From Clostridium sp. 'deep sea' (GTDB lineage: Bacteria > Bacillota > UBA994 > PWPR01), in the NCBI RefSeq assembly GCF_014931565.1, contig NZ_CP063353.1, forward strand, positions 2,046,001 to 2,110,000: DNA of 64,000 nucleotides, given 5' to 3'. Both the position numbers and the translations under genes were made by a program. A model generated the notes under the pieces. That model saw nothing but the letters and a program-made list of their open reading frames with translations. It was not told the origin of the DNA and ran no database searches. Shown one piece after another: positions 37,762-46,220 of this stretch (its first letter is position 1; the number at the start of each line of letters is the position of its first letter).

Positions 37762-37859
37762 TAGCGAGTCCACCTCCAAATTTTTTAGCTCAACACACTT
37801 AGTTTTCTTTAACAGCTAATTTTGCATCTCACCTTCCTTTCAATATGTTGATGACTATA

Positions 37860-37884
37860 ATTCGACGATTTATTTTTGATTCCT
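37860..37884 (-). promoter_or_regulatory. Sigma-H-like promoter of U3
   Basis: GCAGGAATC and GTCGAATTA on the minus strand are separated by 11 bp (AGGAATC 37878-37884, GAAT 37860-37863), 99 bp ahead of gene 1, exactly as in U2. GAAAGGAAGGTG at 37830-37841 follows near the expected 5' end. Confidence 0.65.
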
Positions 37885-38052
37885 GCTTAATTTTCTAAAT
37901 ATTATAGCAATTTTAAATATTTTTTGTATTAAAACAATTCAATTTATTATGAATATTAGAAAGATTGGTAATTTTTTTTATAATTAGAATGTTTTTAATT
38001 AACAATAAATTATAATTAAAATAAAAAAATGGTAATATACTAATATTTATTA

Positions 38053-38088
38053 AAAAAAAGCCTAACCATAATTGGTAAGGCTTTTTTT
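38053..38088 (-). terminator. Terminator of unit U4
   Basis: AAAAAAAGCCTAACCA pairs with TGGTAAGGCTTTTTTT with one A-A mismatch; T-runs on both strands. Confidence 0.9.
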
Positions 38089-38112
38089 AGTATATTTTTA
38101 TTAATTTTATAT

Positions 38113-38712
38113 TTAGCCAAGTAAGCCGAGCCACTCACCTAGTAAAAACTGAACACGTCCAATCATGAGACTCATACGCCCCATAACTGCGTTTCCAAAT
38201 AAAGCACCAAAGGCAATCATCATAATATATCGCCCTATTTTACTACTTACATTGAATAGTTTATTTGTATTTTTTCTAGTGAAATAGAAAAACATTAATA
38301 CTGACAATAAACCTACAAAAATTATAACATTATTAAGTGTGTTTAATGGCTTAATAGATGCCTGTACTTGGTCAATAATTTGAGCACTAATAGTACCTTT
38401 TATAGTTAAACCGGTACCAATACCTACAAGAATGGCGAGCGGATAACGAGATAACCACATTTGACCTTTAAAGAAACGGGCAAATAATAGAACCCCAATT
38501 ACTAAAGGAATAATTTTTAAAAACTCTCCTTGCGTAATCGGTGTAAATGCTGTTGTATTAAGTGATTCCCAACCCATTACCAATGAATGAGCCGCTGCAA
38601 CACCTACATAAACATGTTCAACCACCCGATAAAAGGGGTTTTCTTTAATTGCGAACGACATCAATCCTAGCGTTCCTAAAGCAGCAATCCATGTACCTAT
38701 AGTTTGTACCAT
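38113..38712 (-). CDS. U4 gene 4: six-segment membrane protein
   Basis: This 199-residue copy starts MVQTIGTWIAA and has YRVVEHVYVGVAAAHSLV where most have YRFVEHVYVGIGAAHS. The patch after helix two reads TPITQGEFLKIIP. The region KPLNTLNNVIIFVGLLS replaces VPLTSLDN. Twelve bases lie between it and gene 3. The C-terminal GRVQFLLGEWLGLLG is unchanged. Confidence 0.86.
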   Translation of the reverse strand: MVQTIGTWIAALGTLGLMSFAIKENPFYRVVEHVYVGVAAAHSLVMGWESLNTTAFTPITQGEFLKIIPLVIGVLLFARFFKGQMWLSRYPLAILVGIGTGLTIKGTISAQIIDQVQASIKPLNTLNNVIIFVGLLSVLMFFYFTRKNTNKLFNVSSKIGRYIMMIAFGALFGNAVMGRMSLMIGRVQFLLGEWLGLLG

Positions 38713-38724
38713 TATCTTACCTCC

Positions 38725-39546
38725 CTATCTCTTCTTCTTGTCAGGATTTGTAAAGTAAGCAATGTTACCTATCAAAATAAACATTATTATAGTTAGGTGC
38801 GAGAATGATAATGAATCCATAGAAGCGGTAGCTTTTCCTGGTTCATTTAACATCATTTCATATTCTGCTGCACCACGTAATCCGTTTAAATATCCTTTTA
38901 CCTGACCAGCATTGTAGTAAGGAATATTACCAGCTACCGATACTGAGTTCATTCCAGCAACAAATTCTGTTCCATACACAGATACAATCTGGCGAACAAC
39001 TTCAGGAACACCCGGTGTACCTGTACCAAACTGGATCATTAAACTAGCATCCGATGCAGATTTTATATTATTCATCATAGGAATATCACTTATATTATTG
39101 CCTTGTCTATCATTTGAAAAAGCTTCGTGAATATTTTTTGCGAATGCTGATATTGCTGTTTCACCACCAGCTATATATCCTAAGTTTACATAGTCTTCTC
39201 CATAAACCTTGTTATGAGAGCCTTGCATTTCTTTTTGAAACTTTTCATTGAATAAAGGTCCAGATGGCCAAAAGGACACATTTACGATTTTTACTCCTTC
39301 TTTAGAGTACAAGTGTTTTAACACAGCTCTACCCTGGGGATCTAATTGAGCTTGTCCACTAGGAGAGTAATTCCATAAAACAAAAACTATATCTCCAGAA
39401 TTTAAAGCGTCTATTTTATCATAAAAGTTTTGAGACTCAGGGTTAATTGAAAATGGTAGGCCTACAGGCTTAAGCATAGGAACAGCTAATGCTAAAAATA
39501 CAACTAAATATATGATACGTCGATCGATATTTTGAATTAATTTCAT
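38725..39546 (-). CDS. U4 gene 3: outer-domain protein, LWNYSPSG variant
   Basis: This 273-residue protein has VFVLWNYSPSGQAQLDPQ, the Asn form seen also in U3, and VPEVVRQIVSVYGTE. Unlike U3 it has GGETAIS in place of GAETAIS, a trait shared with U1 and U5. It is unusual in EMQGSHNKVYGEDYV, where others have EGTHDK. The tail is NPDKKKR. Confidence 0.86.
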   Translation of the reverse strand: MKLIQNIDRRIIYLVVFLALAVPMLKPVGLPFSINPESQNFYDKIDALNSGDIVFVLWNYSPSGQAQLDPQGRAVLKHLYSKEGVKIVNVSFWPSGPLFNEKFQKEMQGSHNKVYGEDYVNLGYIAGGETAISAFAKNIHEAFSNDRQGNNISDIPMMNNIKSASDASLMIQFGTGTPGVPEVVRQIVSVYGTEFVAGMNSVSVAGNIPYYNAGQVKGYLNGLRGAAEYEMMLNEPGKATASMDSLSFSHLTIIMFILIGNIAYFTNPDKKKR

Positions 39547-39561
39547 TAGTTTAACCTCTCT

Positions 39562-40188
39562 CTACTCTTCGCCGCCGCCTAGGTGACCGCGTTCGATACC
39601 CATAAGTATTCGAAGACCTAACGCAATTGCACCTATACCGGCACCAATCATAATACCTCTGTTTGCAGCCATATTTGGAACATCCATTATCCAAGTCTTT
39701 ATGTCTTTAAATCCCATCCAAATAGATTCTCCAATTGGGGCATTACCTAACATTACAACTGTAGCAGCAACTAATAAGATAGCGGAGTCTATAGAACGTG
39801 CTGTAAAAGCACGGTAAGCAGCAGAGGCAATCCAGAAAGATAATAATGCATACATTGTTGCTCCTAGTGGAGTCATTACATTATCGAAACCAAATTTGTA
39901 AACATCTCCAGTTGTTTTATCAATTAAACCAATTAGTGTTTGTACTATTAATATTAATAGAAGTATTAAAGAGTTAACCCATTCTCCTCTACGGAGCATA
40001 ATTCTGCGGGTATGAACTCTAATTAAATTTACAGCTGCTAAGCCTAACGCAACTGACGCAATTATAGTACCCCATGTTTGAATTTCAGTAGAAATAATGC
40101 TTATTATACCAATGTTAAAAAAAGCGTCTAGAATAATTATTAATGCAAATATAAAAGTTAATGCTATCATTAATCCCTGTGATTTCAT
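39562..40188 (-). CDS. U4 gene 2: six-segment membrane protein
   Basis: This 208-residue copy has NMAANRG (Asn in place of Gln, shared with U6), GIISIISTEIQTWG after the first segment, and DKTTGDVYKFGFDNVMTPLG in the loop before segment four. The basic loop RVHTRRIMLRRGEWVNS lacks the Tyr of the usual EWYNS. The GHLGGGEE tail is kept. Confidence 0.86.
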   Translation of the reverse strand: MKSQGLMIALTFIFALIIILDAFFNIGIISIISTEIQTWGTIIASVALGLAAVNLIRVHTRRIMLRRGEWVNSLILLLILIVQTLIGLIDKTTGDVYKFGFDNVMTPLGATMYALLSFWIASAAYRAFTARSIDSAILLVAATVVMLGNAPIGESIWMGFKDIKTWIMDVPNMAANRGIMIGAGIGAIALGLRILMGIERGHLGGGEE

Positions 40189-40205
40189 TTTACCTGCCCC
40201 CCTCC

Positions 40206-40979
40206 CTACTTATTCATTATTTCAACCATGAAGTCACTGCCAAGTGTTATAGCAATCACACCCACAACCAAAATTATCATTACATAAAGTTTACTAAGAT
40301 CTTGACCAGCAATACTACCAAGCTTAACAGGGTTGCCTGACGCAATAGCACCTGCAGCATATAATTCCTCACCAATTAATACATAATCACAAGCTGCTAC
40401 AAAAAAAGGAATTTGATGAATGTTTGCTGAACCCGCAATTTGAATAGCACCAGCATGGAAACCAGCCTCCGCAATCATTAGCGATTCAGCCCAGAAAGCT
40501 CCTAATAAAATACTGGCAGCTGCTTTTTCTCGCTGAATGATTCCCATTACAGCAGCAGCATAAGCAAACTGTTCACTTGATAAGTATTGCACACATTCTT
40601 GATCATAGGCTTCAACCGCACCCTCAGACATATATGCTTGTTTAACAATTTCCTCTGCCAATGGTAAAACAATAGGAATTCTTATAGAAACAAATAATCT
40701 TGCACCATAACGGGCCACTAAACGAGCTACCATTCCCAAGGTCTCTAGTCCTGCAAATGTTTGAGCTGCATTTACACCGTCAACCCCAGCAATTCCTGGA
40801 GTGAAATGTACCATTCGTCCCATCTCTGTAGCACGACCAACTGCTTCTTCAATTGCTTCTAGTCCTGCTATTAATCTAATCTTATATTGGGCACCACTAT
40901 GAGCTCTTTGAATGCAATAAATAATTGCTCCAGAAATTAAGATAAGTGATATAAATTGGAACAATACTTCAGACTTCAT
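40206..40979 (-). CDS. U4 gene 1: DUF6754-like membrane-anchored protein
   Basis: I start this 257-residue protein at MKSEVLFQF; four upstream codons of the longer frame lie in the ribosome site AGGAGGTGG. Special residues are RAHSGAQYKIRLIAG (others have KARGG), GIAGVDGVNAAQ and EAYDQECVQYL. The last helix ends LGSDFMVEIMNK. Arg codons in GRATEMGR are CGT and CGA. A 14-codon leader ORF (MLGLVADKEYRIKN) lies upstream, with its stop overlapping the ribosome site. Confidence 0.86.
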   Translation of the reverse strand: MKSEVLFQFISLILISGAIIYCIQRAHSGAQYKIRLIAGLEAIEEAVGRATEMGRMVHFTPGIAGVDGVNAAQTFAGLETLGMVARLVARYGARLFVSIRIPIVLPLAEEIVKQAYMSEGAVEAYDQECVQYLSSEQFAYAAAVMGIIQREKAAASILLGAFWAESLMIAEAGFHAGAIQIAGSANIHQIPFFVAACDYVLIGEELYAAGAIASGNPVKLGSIAGQDLSKLYVMIILVVGVIAITLGSDFMVEIMNK

Positions 40980-41075
40980 AAATGAGTCCACCTCCTAATT
41001 TTTTATCCTATACTCTTTATCAGCAACTAAACCTAACATAAACCACCCCCCACTTTAGACTCACTGAGGCTAGTA

Positions 41076-41101
41076 TTTCGACAATTTATATTTATTTCCC
41101 T
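41076..41101 (-). promoter_or_regulatory. Weak sigma-H-like promoter of U4 with 0A-box core
   Basis: AGGGAAA (41095-41101) and GAAA (41076-41079) are 15 bp apart on the minus strand, 97 bp ahead of gene 1, the same place as in U1-U3. TTGTCGAAA across the second half is also a Spo0A-box core. A G-rich tract GTGGGGGGTGG lies at 41043-41053. Confidence 0.5.
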
Positions 41102-41285
41102 TCTAAATTATCAGAATATTTTAATTATTTAAAAAATTCAGTATATTCTAAATATAAAGATATATTTTTTGCTAATAAAGAACTTTATTTTTTTTACTTT
41201 TTTATAGTTATAACAATGTTTTTTATTCCATTACCCGATTTATCATGTACTTTTTTGTAAATAATTAACATTTACATTTAAAAAT

Positions 41286-41320
41286 AAAAAAACAACCAGC
41301 TATTTAGCAAGTTGTTTTTT
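41286..41320 (-). terminator. Terminator of unit U5
   Basis: AAAAAACAAC pairs with GTTGTTTTTT and an inner GCTA pairs with TAGC; the stem has a 2x2 internal mismatch. It lies 20 bp past gene 4. Confidence 0.75.
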
Positions 41321-41340
41321 TATTTATGAAATTCCTATGA

Positions 41341-41943
41341 TTAACCAGCTAGATGTAGCCAGTCTATTAATATGAATTTTATTCTACCAATTAGAAGTGT
41401 CATTCTACCAAGTACTGTGTTTCCAAATAATGCACCAAAGGCAATCATCATGTATAGTCTTCCAATTTTACTGGTTACACCTAACACTGCCCCAGTACTT
41501 CCACCCTTTTTACGAGAGAAGAAGAAGAATAATAATACTGATACTACACCAATTAGCATTAAGAGTGCTTCAATACTATGTACTGGTTTTACTGTATCGA
41601 TAATTTGGTTTACTATTTGAGACTTAATTATACCTTTAAGTGTTAAACCAACACCAATACCAACAAAAATAGATAATGGATAACTCATTAACCATGATTT
41701 ACCTTTAATGAAGCGCGAGTACATTAGTAAACCTAAAATAACTGCAAATACTAAATGGTATTTACCTTGTTCTGCAATAGGAACAAAAATTTGAGGCTTA
41801 ATAGTCTCAATAGATATTACTAAAGAGTGAGCCGTTGCAACACCTACAAATGTGGTCTCAGCAAATCTAAAGAAGGGATTCTCTTTGATTGCAAATGACA
41901 TTAAGCCAAGTGTACAAATTGCTGCCAATGTATTAATTAACAT
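41341..41943 (-). CDS. U5 gene 4: divergent six-segment membrane protein
   Basis: This 200-residue protein is the outlier of its paralogs: MLINTLAAICTLGLMSFAIKE, then NPFFRFAETTFVGVATAHSL in place of NPFYRFVEHVYVG. Helix five is followed by SRKKGGSTGAVLGVTSKIGR with an insertion of about four residues. The C-terminus is GRMTLLIGRIKFILIDWLHLAG. Its start codon overlaps the gene 3 stop by one base (TAATG), unlike the 12-15 bp gaps elsewhere, suggesting tight translational coupling. Confidence 0.84.
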   Translation of the reverse strand: MLINTLAAICTLGLMSFAIKENPFFRFAETTFVGVATAHSLVISIETIKPQIFVPIAEQGKYHLVFAVILGLLMYSRFIKGKSWLMSYPLSIFVGIGVGLTLKGIIKSQIVNQIIDTVKPVHSIEALLMLIGVVSVLLFFFFSRKKGGSTGAVLGVTSKIGRLYMMIAFGALFGNTVLGRMTLLIGRIKFILIDWLHLAG

Positions 41944-42779
41944 TATTTTCCACTCCTTCCTTTAACTTTGCGATCTTTGTCAGTAAAATAGCCAATGTTA
42001 CCAATTATAATAAATAAGATAACCATAATTACAGATAATGATAATGGGTCTTGACTAATACTAGCCTCAGCTCTAACATTCATTAAAGCCTCATAACCAG
42101 CTGCACCAACAGATCCGTTTAAATAACCATCCATTTGTCCAGAAGAATAAAATGGTAGATTACTAACCACAGATACTGAGTTCATACCAACTAAATAGTC
42201 TAGCTCAAAAGGATCAATTATTTGACGCACTAACTCAGCAGGACCAGGGTTACCTGTACTAAACTCAATAACTAAGTCCAGATCATCACCAGACTTAACA
42301 TTTTTCATCATTGGTAAATCTTCAATATTATTGTCATCACTATCTTGTGGAAATGTTGCATGAATATTTTGTCCTAAGCGATTCATTGCTGTTTCGCCAC
42401 CAAGAATATAGCCTAATTTAACATAATCTTCGCCATAAACACGGTTAAATTGATCGCCGTATTGTTTAAAATATTCATCCATAAATATCTTTCCATCTGG
42501 CCAGAAATTTACTCCAATAATTTTTACGCCATCTTTACTAAATAAATGCTCTAACATAATTTGTGCTTGTGGACCAATTTGAGCTATACCACTTACACCA
42601 AAATCAAAAGATACTAATACTACTTGACCAGGCTGTAGTGCCTCAATTTTATCATAACAGCTCTTTACCTCAGGAGTAGTACCAATAGGTAAGTTTATAG
42701 GCTTTAAAACAGGAATTGCTATTGCTACAATAATAATTAGGTAGATTATTCTTCTATCCAAATTTTTTAAATATTTCAT
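41943..42779 (-). CDS. U5 gene 3: divergent outer-domain protein
   Basis: This is the longest copy of gene 3, at 278 residues. The first motif reads SFDFGVSGIAQIGPQAQ, so the acidic residue is kept but SPSG is replaced by GVSG. Other changes are FWPDGKIF, EYFKQYGDQFNRVYG, GYILGGETAMNRLG and SSGQMDGYLNGSVGAAGYE. SISQDPLSLS replaces TASMDSLSFS before the second anchor. The C-terminal tail is extended to KDRKVKGRSGK. Domain order and anchors are unchanged. Confidence 0.84.
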   Translation of the reverse strand: MKYLKNLDRRIIYLIIIVAIAIPVLKPINLPIGTTPEVKSCYDKIEALQPGQVVLVSFDFGVSGIAQIGPQAQIMLEHLFSKDGVKIIGVNFWPDGKIFMDEYFKQYGDQFNRVYGEDYVKLGYILGGETAMNRLGQNIHATFPQDSDDNNIEDLPMMKNVKSGDDLDLVIEFSTGNPGPAELVRQIIDPFELDYLVGMNSVSVVSNLPFYSSGQMDGYLNGSVGAAGYEALMNVRAEASISQDPLSLSVIMVILFIIIGNIGYFTDKDRKVKGRSGK

Positions 42780-42791
42780 TGTATATCCCCC

Positions 42792-43418
42792 CTATTCGCT
42801 GCTGCCGCCAAGGTGACCACGCTCTATACCCATTAAGATACGAACTCCTAGAGCAATAGCACCAACACCAGCACCTATCATTATTCCACGAGAGGCTGCA
42901 GCAGTAGGTATCATTTGCAGATATCCAGATATTATAGCGAATGCTGGTGATAAAGAAGCACCAAATGATGTACCACCAATCATTACAATGGCTCCGGAAA
43001 GCAATAAAATTGTAGAGTCTATTGATCTAGCTGTAAAAGCACGATATGCAGCAGATGCAATCCATAGACCTAATAATGCATACATTGTAGAACTTAATGG
43101 ATAATAAGCACTATTTAGTCCAAATGCATACTGCTCACTTTCTGAACCAAAAATCAAACCTATTGAGAACTGGGCAGCCATAACAATTAATAAATATAGT
43201 GAAAAATACCATTGCTTTCTTTTTAAAGCAATTCTACGTACATGGATTCTAATTAGGTTTACAGCAGCAACCGCAAAAGCAGCTGTGCTCATTACTGTAC
43301 CCCAGTTGGTTACATTTTCATCTAGTGTCTTAAGTAATGGTAAATCAATAAATCCGCTTAAAACAATAATAAGTGCAAATACAATAGTTAATACTAAAAA
43401 TACTGATTTTGAATTCAT
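42792..43418 (-). CDS. U5 gene 2: divergent six-segment membrane protein
   Basis: In this 208-residue copy the GNAPIGESIW motif of all other units is replaced by GGTSFGASLSPAF, and NMAAQRG by TAAASRG. The basic loop is RIHVRRIALKRKQWYFS, lacking RGEW. The ASAAYRAFTARSIDSTILL stretch and the C-terminal RILMGIERGHLGG are retained, with the tail SSE. The conserved C-terminus despite wide change elsewhere suggests it is a contact surface. Confidence 0.84.
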   Translation of the reverse strand: MNSKSVFLVLTIVFALIIVLSGFIDLPLLKTLDENVTNWGTVMSTAAFAVAAVNLIRIHVRRIALKRKQWYFSLYLLIVMAAQFSIGLIFGSESEQYAFGLNSAYYPLSSTMYALLGLWIASAAYRAFTARSIDSTILLLSGAIVMIGGTSFGASLSPAFAIISGYLQMIPTAAASRGIMIGAGVGAIALGVRILMGIERGHLGGSSE

Positions 43419-43431
43419 TTCTTTACCTCCT

Positions 43432-44205
43432 TTACTTAGTTATTAGCTTTGTAAATGCATCAACGCCAAATGTTGACAGTAATGCACCAATTAGAATAAT
43501 GACAACTGCATAAACTTTACCAAAGTCTTGGCCAATAATACTGCCAAGCTTAATAGGGTTACCAGATGCAATTGCACCAGCAGCAAAGATTTCTTCTCCA
43601 ATTAATACGTAGTCACAGGCTGCTACGAAGAAAGGTATTTGAGAAATATTAGCTGTACCAGCAATTTGAATTGCACCAGCATGGAAGCCAGCCTCAGCCA
43701 TCATTAATGACTCAGCAAAAAACGAACCAATCATAATACTAGCCGCAGCTTTTTCTCTTTGCAAAATACTCATTACAGAAGCAGCATATGCGAACTGGTG
43801 AGCAGCTAAGTACTGTACAGATGTGTCATCAAACGCCTCAACTTTGCCTTCAGCCATATAGGCTGTTTTAACAACCTCTTGAGCTATTGGAAATACTAAT
43901 ACGGTACAAAGTGATACAAAAATTTTAGCTCCATATCTAGCTACTAACCTAGCCACATAACCTAGAGTCTCTATACCTGCAAAGGTTTGTGCAGATCTTG
44001 TATCTGTTAGTCCTGTAATACCAGGTGAAAAATGAACCATTCTACCCATCTCTGTAGCCCTACCAATAGCCTCTTCAATCGCCTCAAGGCCAGCTATTTG
44101 TCTTATATGGTATGTTGCTCCGCCTCTAGCCTTTTGTATAAAATAAATAACTCCAGCAATAATAATTATGAGTGATATAAACTGAAAAATTGCCCCTGTC
44201 TTCAT
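43432..44205 (-). CDS. U5 gene 1: divergent DUF6754-like protein
   Basis: This 257-residue protein keeps AGLEAIEEAIGRATEMGRM but has GLTDTRSAQTFAGIETLG, VSLCTVLVFPIAQEVVKTAY (others read VSIRQPIVLPLAEE), AAHQFAYAASVMS and SIMIGSFFAESLMMAEAG. The replacement of the charged IRQP/IRIP segment by LCTV is the strongest local change. Arg codons in GRATEMGR are AGG and AGA. AGGAGGTGG precedes ATG. Confidence 0.84.
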   Translation of the reverse strand: MKTGAIFQFISLIIIIAGVIYFIQKARGGATYHIRQIAGLEAIEEAIGRATEMGRMVHFSPGITGLTDTRSAQTFAGIETLGYVARLVARYGAKIFVSLCTVLVFPIAQEVVKTAYMAEGKVEAFDDTSVQYLAAHQFAYAASVMSILQREKAAASIMIGSFFAESLMMAEAGFHAGAIQIAGTANISQIPFFVAACDYVLIGEEIFAAGAIASGNPIKLGSIIGQDFGKVYAVVIILIGALLSTFGVDAFTKLITK

Positions 44206-44769
44206 AGGGGTTCCACCTCCTAATTTTTTATGTACCTTATACTATATTCACGCTATGTATTATTTAACCAAAATCCCCCTTTCTATATTGCTATTATTAA
44301 ATTAATTATTAAATTATACTAATTGCTTATTTAAGCAATATTAATAATTAATTTATTGTTTAAACTAATTATAGAATTATTTTACATATTGTACATAAAA
44401 AAAATATAAATTAAATATATTTTACAGTTATATATATGCATTATACACAAATATATGGTTTATTTCTATATTATTTTTTGTATTTAATTAATTTAAATGA
44501 AATTTTATCCATATATGTAATATGTCTATTGGTTGATATTCTATGTATATGATAATGTGAGATGAAATATTTGTCAATTAATGAACTTAATATTAATGCG
44601 GCTTAATCATGTTATTTTACCAGTTTCATGGCTATATTATACTAAATTAATAATGTTTTTAATATAAAATTAAATTTAAAAAAAATTGTTAAAATTCCTT
44701 CAATTATAAAGAGAGCAACTTACCTTTTTAAGTCGCTCTCTAAAAGTATTGGTATTAAATTATTTTTGA
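44206..44769. other. Long AT-rich leader region of U5
   Basis: These 560 bp, the longest spacer in the array, include a G-rich ribosome-site-like tract AGAAAGGGGGATT (44272-44284) and a TATAAT box on the minus strand within 44300-44330 without a well-placed -35. The U6 terminator is at the right end. No gene is seen. Confidence 0.5.
44710..44741 (-). terminator. Terminator of unit U6
   Basis: AGAGAGCAACTTA pairs with TAAGTCGCTCTCT with one mismatch. Confidence 0.8.
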
Positions 44770-45369
44770 TTAGCCTAAAATATGCAGCCATTCACCTAAT
44801 AAAAATTGAACTCTTCCAATCATTAAGCTCATTCTTCCCATAACAGCATTACCAAATAGAGCACCAAAAGCTACCATCATTACATAACGCCCTATCTTAC
44901 TACTTGCATTAAATAATTTATTGGTATTTTTACGCGTAAAGTAAAAGAACATCAGCACTGTTAGAACGCCCAATACTATTATTATGTTGTTTATATTATT
45001 TAAGGGCACCAACGTTGCCTTAACCTGATCAATAATATTGGCACCAATTGTTCCTTTTATAGTTAGTCCTGTTCCTATACCAACTAAAACAGCAAGCGGA
45101 TAACGTGACAACCACATTGCTCCCTTAAAAAAACGAGCGAATAGCAACAATCCAACAATAATCGGTATTAGCTTAAAAAATTTATGGTCCACTATAAGAG
45201 GAGTTATAGCTGTTGTTTGTAATGATTCCCAGCCTAAAACAATAGAATGAGCTGCGCCAACACCTACATAAATGTGCTCAACAAATCTATATAATGGGTT
45301 TTCCTTTATCGCAAATGACATAAGACCCAAAGTACCTATTGCGGCAATCCATGTTCCTAAAGTTTCCAT
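44770..45369 (-). CDS. U6 gene 4: six-segment membrane protein
   Basis: This 199-residue copy has NPLYRFVEHIYVGVGAAHSI and a one-residue longer variable patch, TPLIVDHKFFKLIPIIVG. VLGVLTVLMFFYF replaces VFGVLSVLMFF. It ends EWLHILG, sharing a His at that position only with U5 (WLHLAG). Fourteen bases separate it from gene 3. Confidence 0.86.
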   Translation of the reverse strand: METLGTWIAAIGTLGLMSFAIKENPLYRFVEHIYVGVGAAHSIVLGWESLQTTAITPLIVDHKFFKLIPIIVGLLLFARFFKGAMWLSRYPLAVLVGIGTGLTIKGTIGANIIDQVKATLVPLNNINNIIIVLGVLTVLMFFYFTRKNTNKLFNASSKIGRYVMMVAFGALFGNAVMGRMSLMIGRVQFLLGEWLHILG

Positions 45370-45383
45370 TTAGATATACCCCC

Positions 45384-46205
45384 CTATCTTTTCTTTCTAC
45401 TTGCATTAGTAAAGTAAGCTACATTACCTAGCAGTATAAAGAGAATGACTGTTAAATGAGCAAATGACAAAGAATCCATTGATGCAGCCGCTATGCCAGG
45501 CTCTTTTAGTAACATTTCATACTCAGCTGCACCACGTAAACCGTTTAAATACCCCTTTATTTGACCCGCATTGTAATAAGGAATATTATTAGCCACAGAC
45601 ACTGAGTTCATACCTACTATAAAAGGTGTGTCATATACAGTAACAATTTGACGAACATGTTCTGGAACACCTGGTGTACCTGAACAAAATGATACTAGCA
45701 AATCAAAATCAGCAGCCGACTTTATTTCTTTTAGCATAGGTATATCTGATAATTTATTACCCTTTCTATCCGTAGAAAATGTAGCATGAATACTTTTACC
45801 AAAGGACGATATTGCTGTCTCAGCACCTGCCACATAACCTAAGCTTACATAATCTTCTCCGTATTGTTTATCGTGTGTTCCTTCAATTTCACTTAAGAAC
45901 TTGTCAGCAAATAACGGACCTGAGGCCCAAAAAGATACTATTACTACTTTAATATCAGGCTTAGAAAACAAGTGTTTTATTACCGCTCTTGCCTGAGGGT
46001 CAAGCTGCGCAGATCCACTTGGTGAATAATCAAACGATACGGCAACAACATCTCCCGGTTGCAATGCCTCTACTCGATCATAAAATTTATTAGAAGAATC
46101 ATTGATTGAAAAAGGCAACCCTATTGGCTTTACAAGAGGAAATGCTAAAGCAACAAGAACAAGTAAGTATATAATTCTTCTATCTATATTTTGTAAAAAT
46201 TTCAT
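45384..46205 (-). CDS. U6 gene 3: double-anchored extracytoplasmic domain protein
   Basis: This 273-residue copy has SFDYSPSGSAQLDPQ with the acidic residue intact, FWASGPLFADKFLSE, HDKQYGEDYVSLGYVAG, SSFGKSIHATFSTDRKG and LLVSFCSGTPG, so like U2 it has a Cys near this strand but one position along. The tail NASRKKR lacks the usual Asp. The final anchor is preceded by SFAHLTVILF where others have SFSHL. Confidence 0.86.
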   Translation of the reverse strand: MKFLQNIDRRIIYLLVLVALAFPLVKPIGLPFSINDSSNKFYDRVEALQPGDVVAVSFDYSPSGSAQLDPQARAVIKHLFSKPDIKVVIVSFWASGPLFADKFLSEIEGTHDKQYGEDYVSLGYVAGAETAISSFGKSIHATFSTDRKGNKLSDIPMLKEIKSAADFDLLVSFCSGTPGVPEHVRQIVTVYDTPFIVGMNSVSVANNIPYYNAGQIKGYLNGLRGAAEYEMLLKEPGIAAASMDSLSFAHLTVILFILLGNVAYFTNASRKKR

Positions 46206-46220
46206 TAGCTCTACCTCCTA

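Noticed and set aside
44206-44769. Sigma-H promoter ahead of U5
   Set aside because: A GGGGGATTT and a GTGAATAT are present but 18 bp apart between the blocks, outside the sigma-H spacing.
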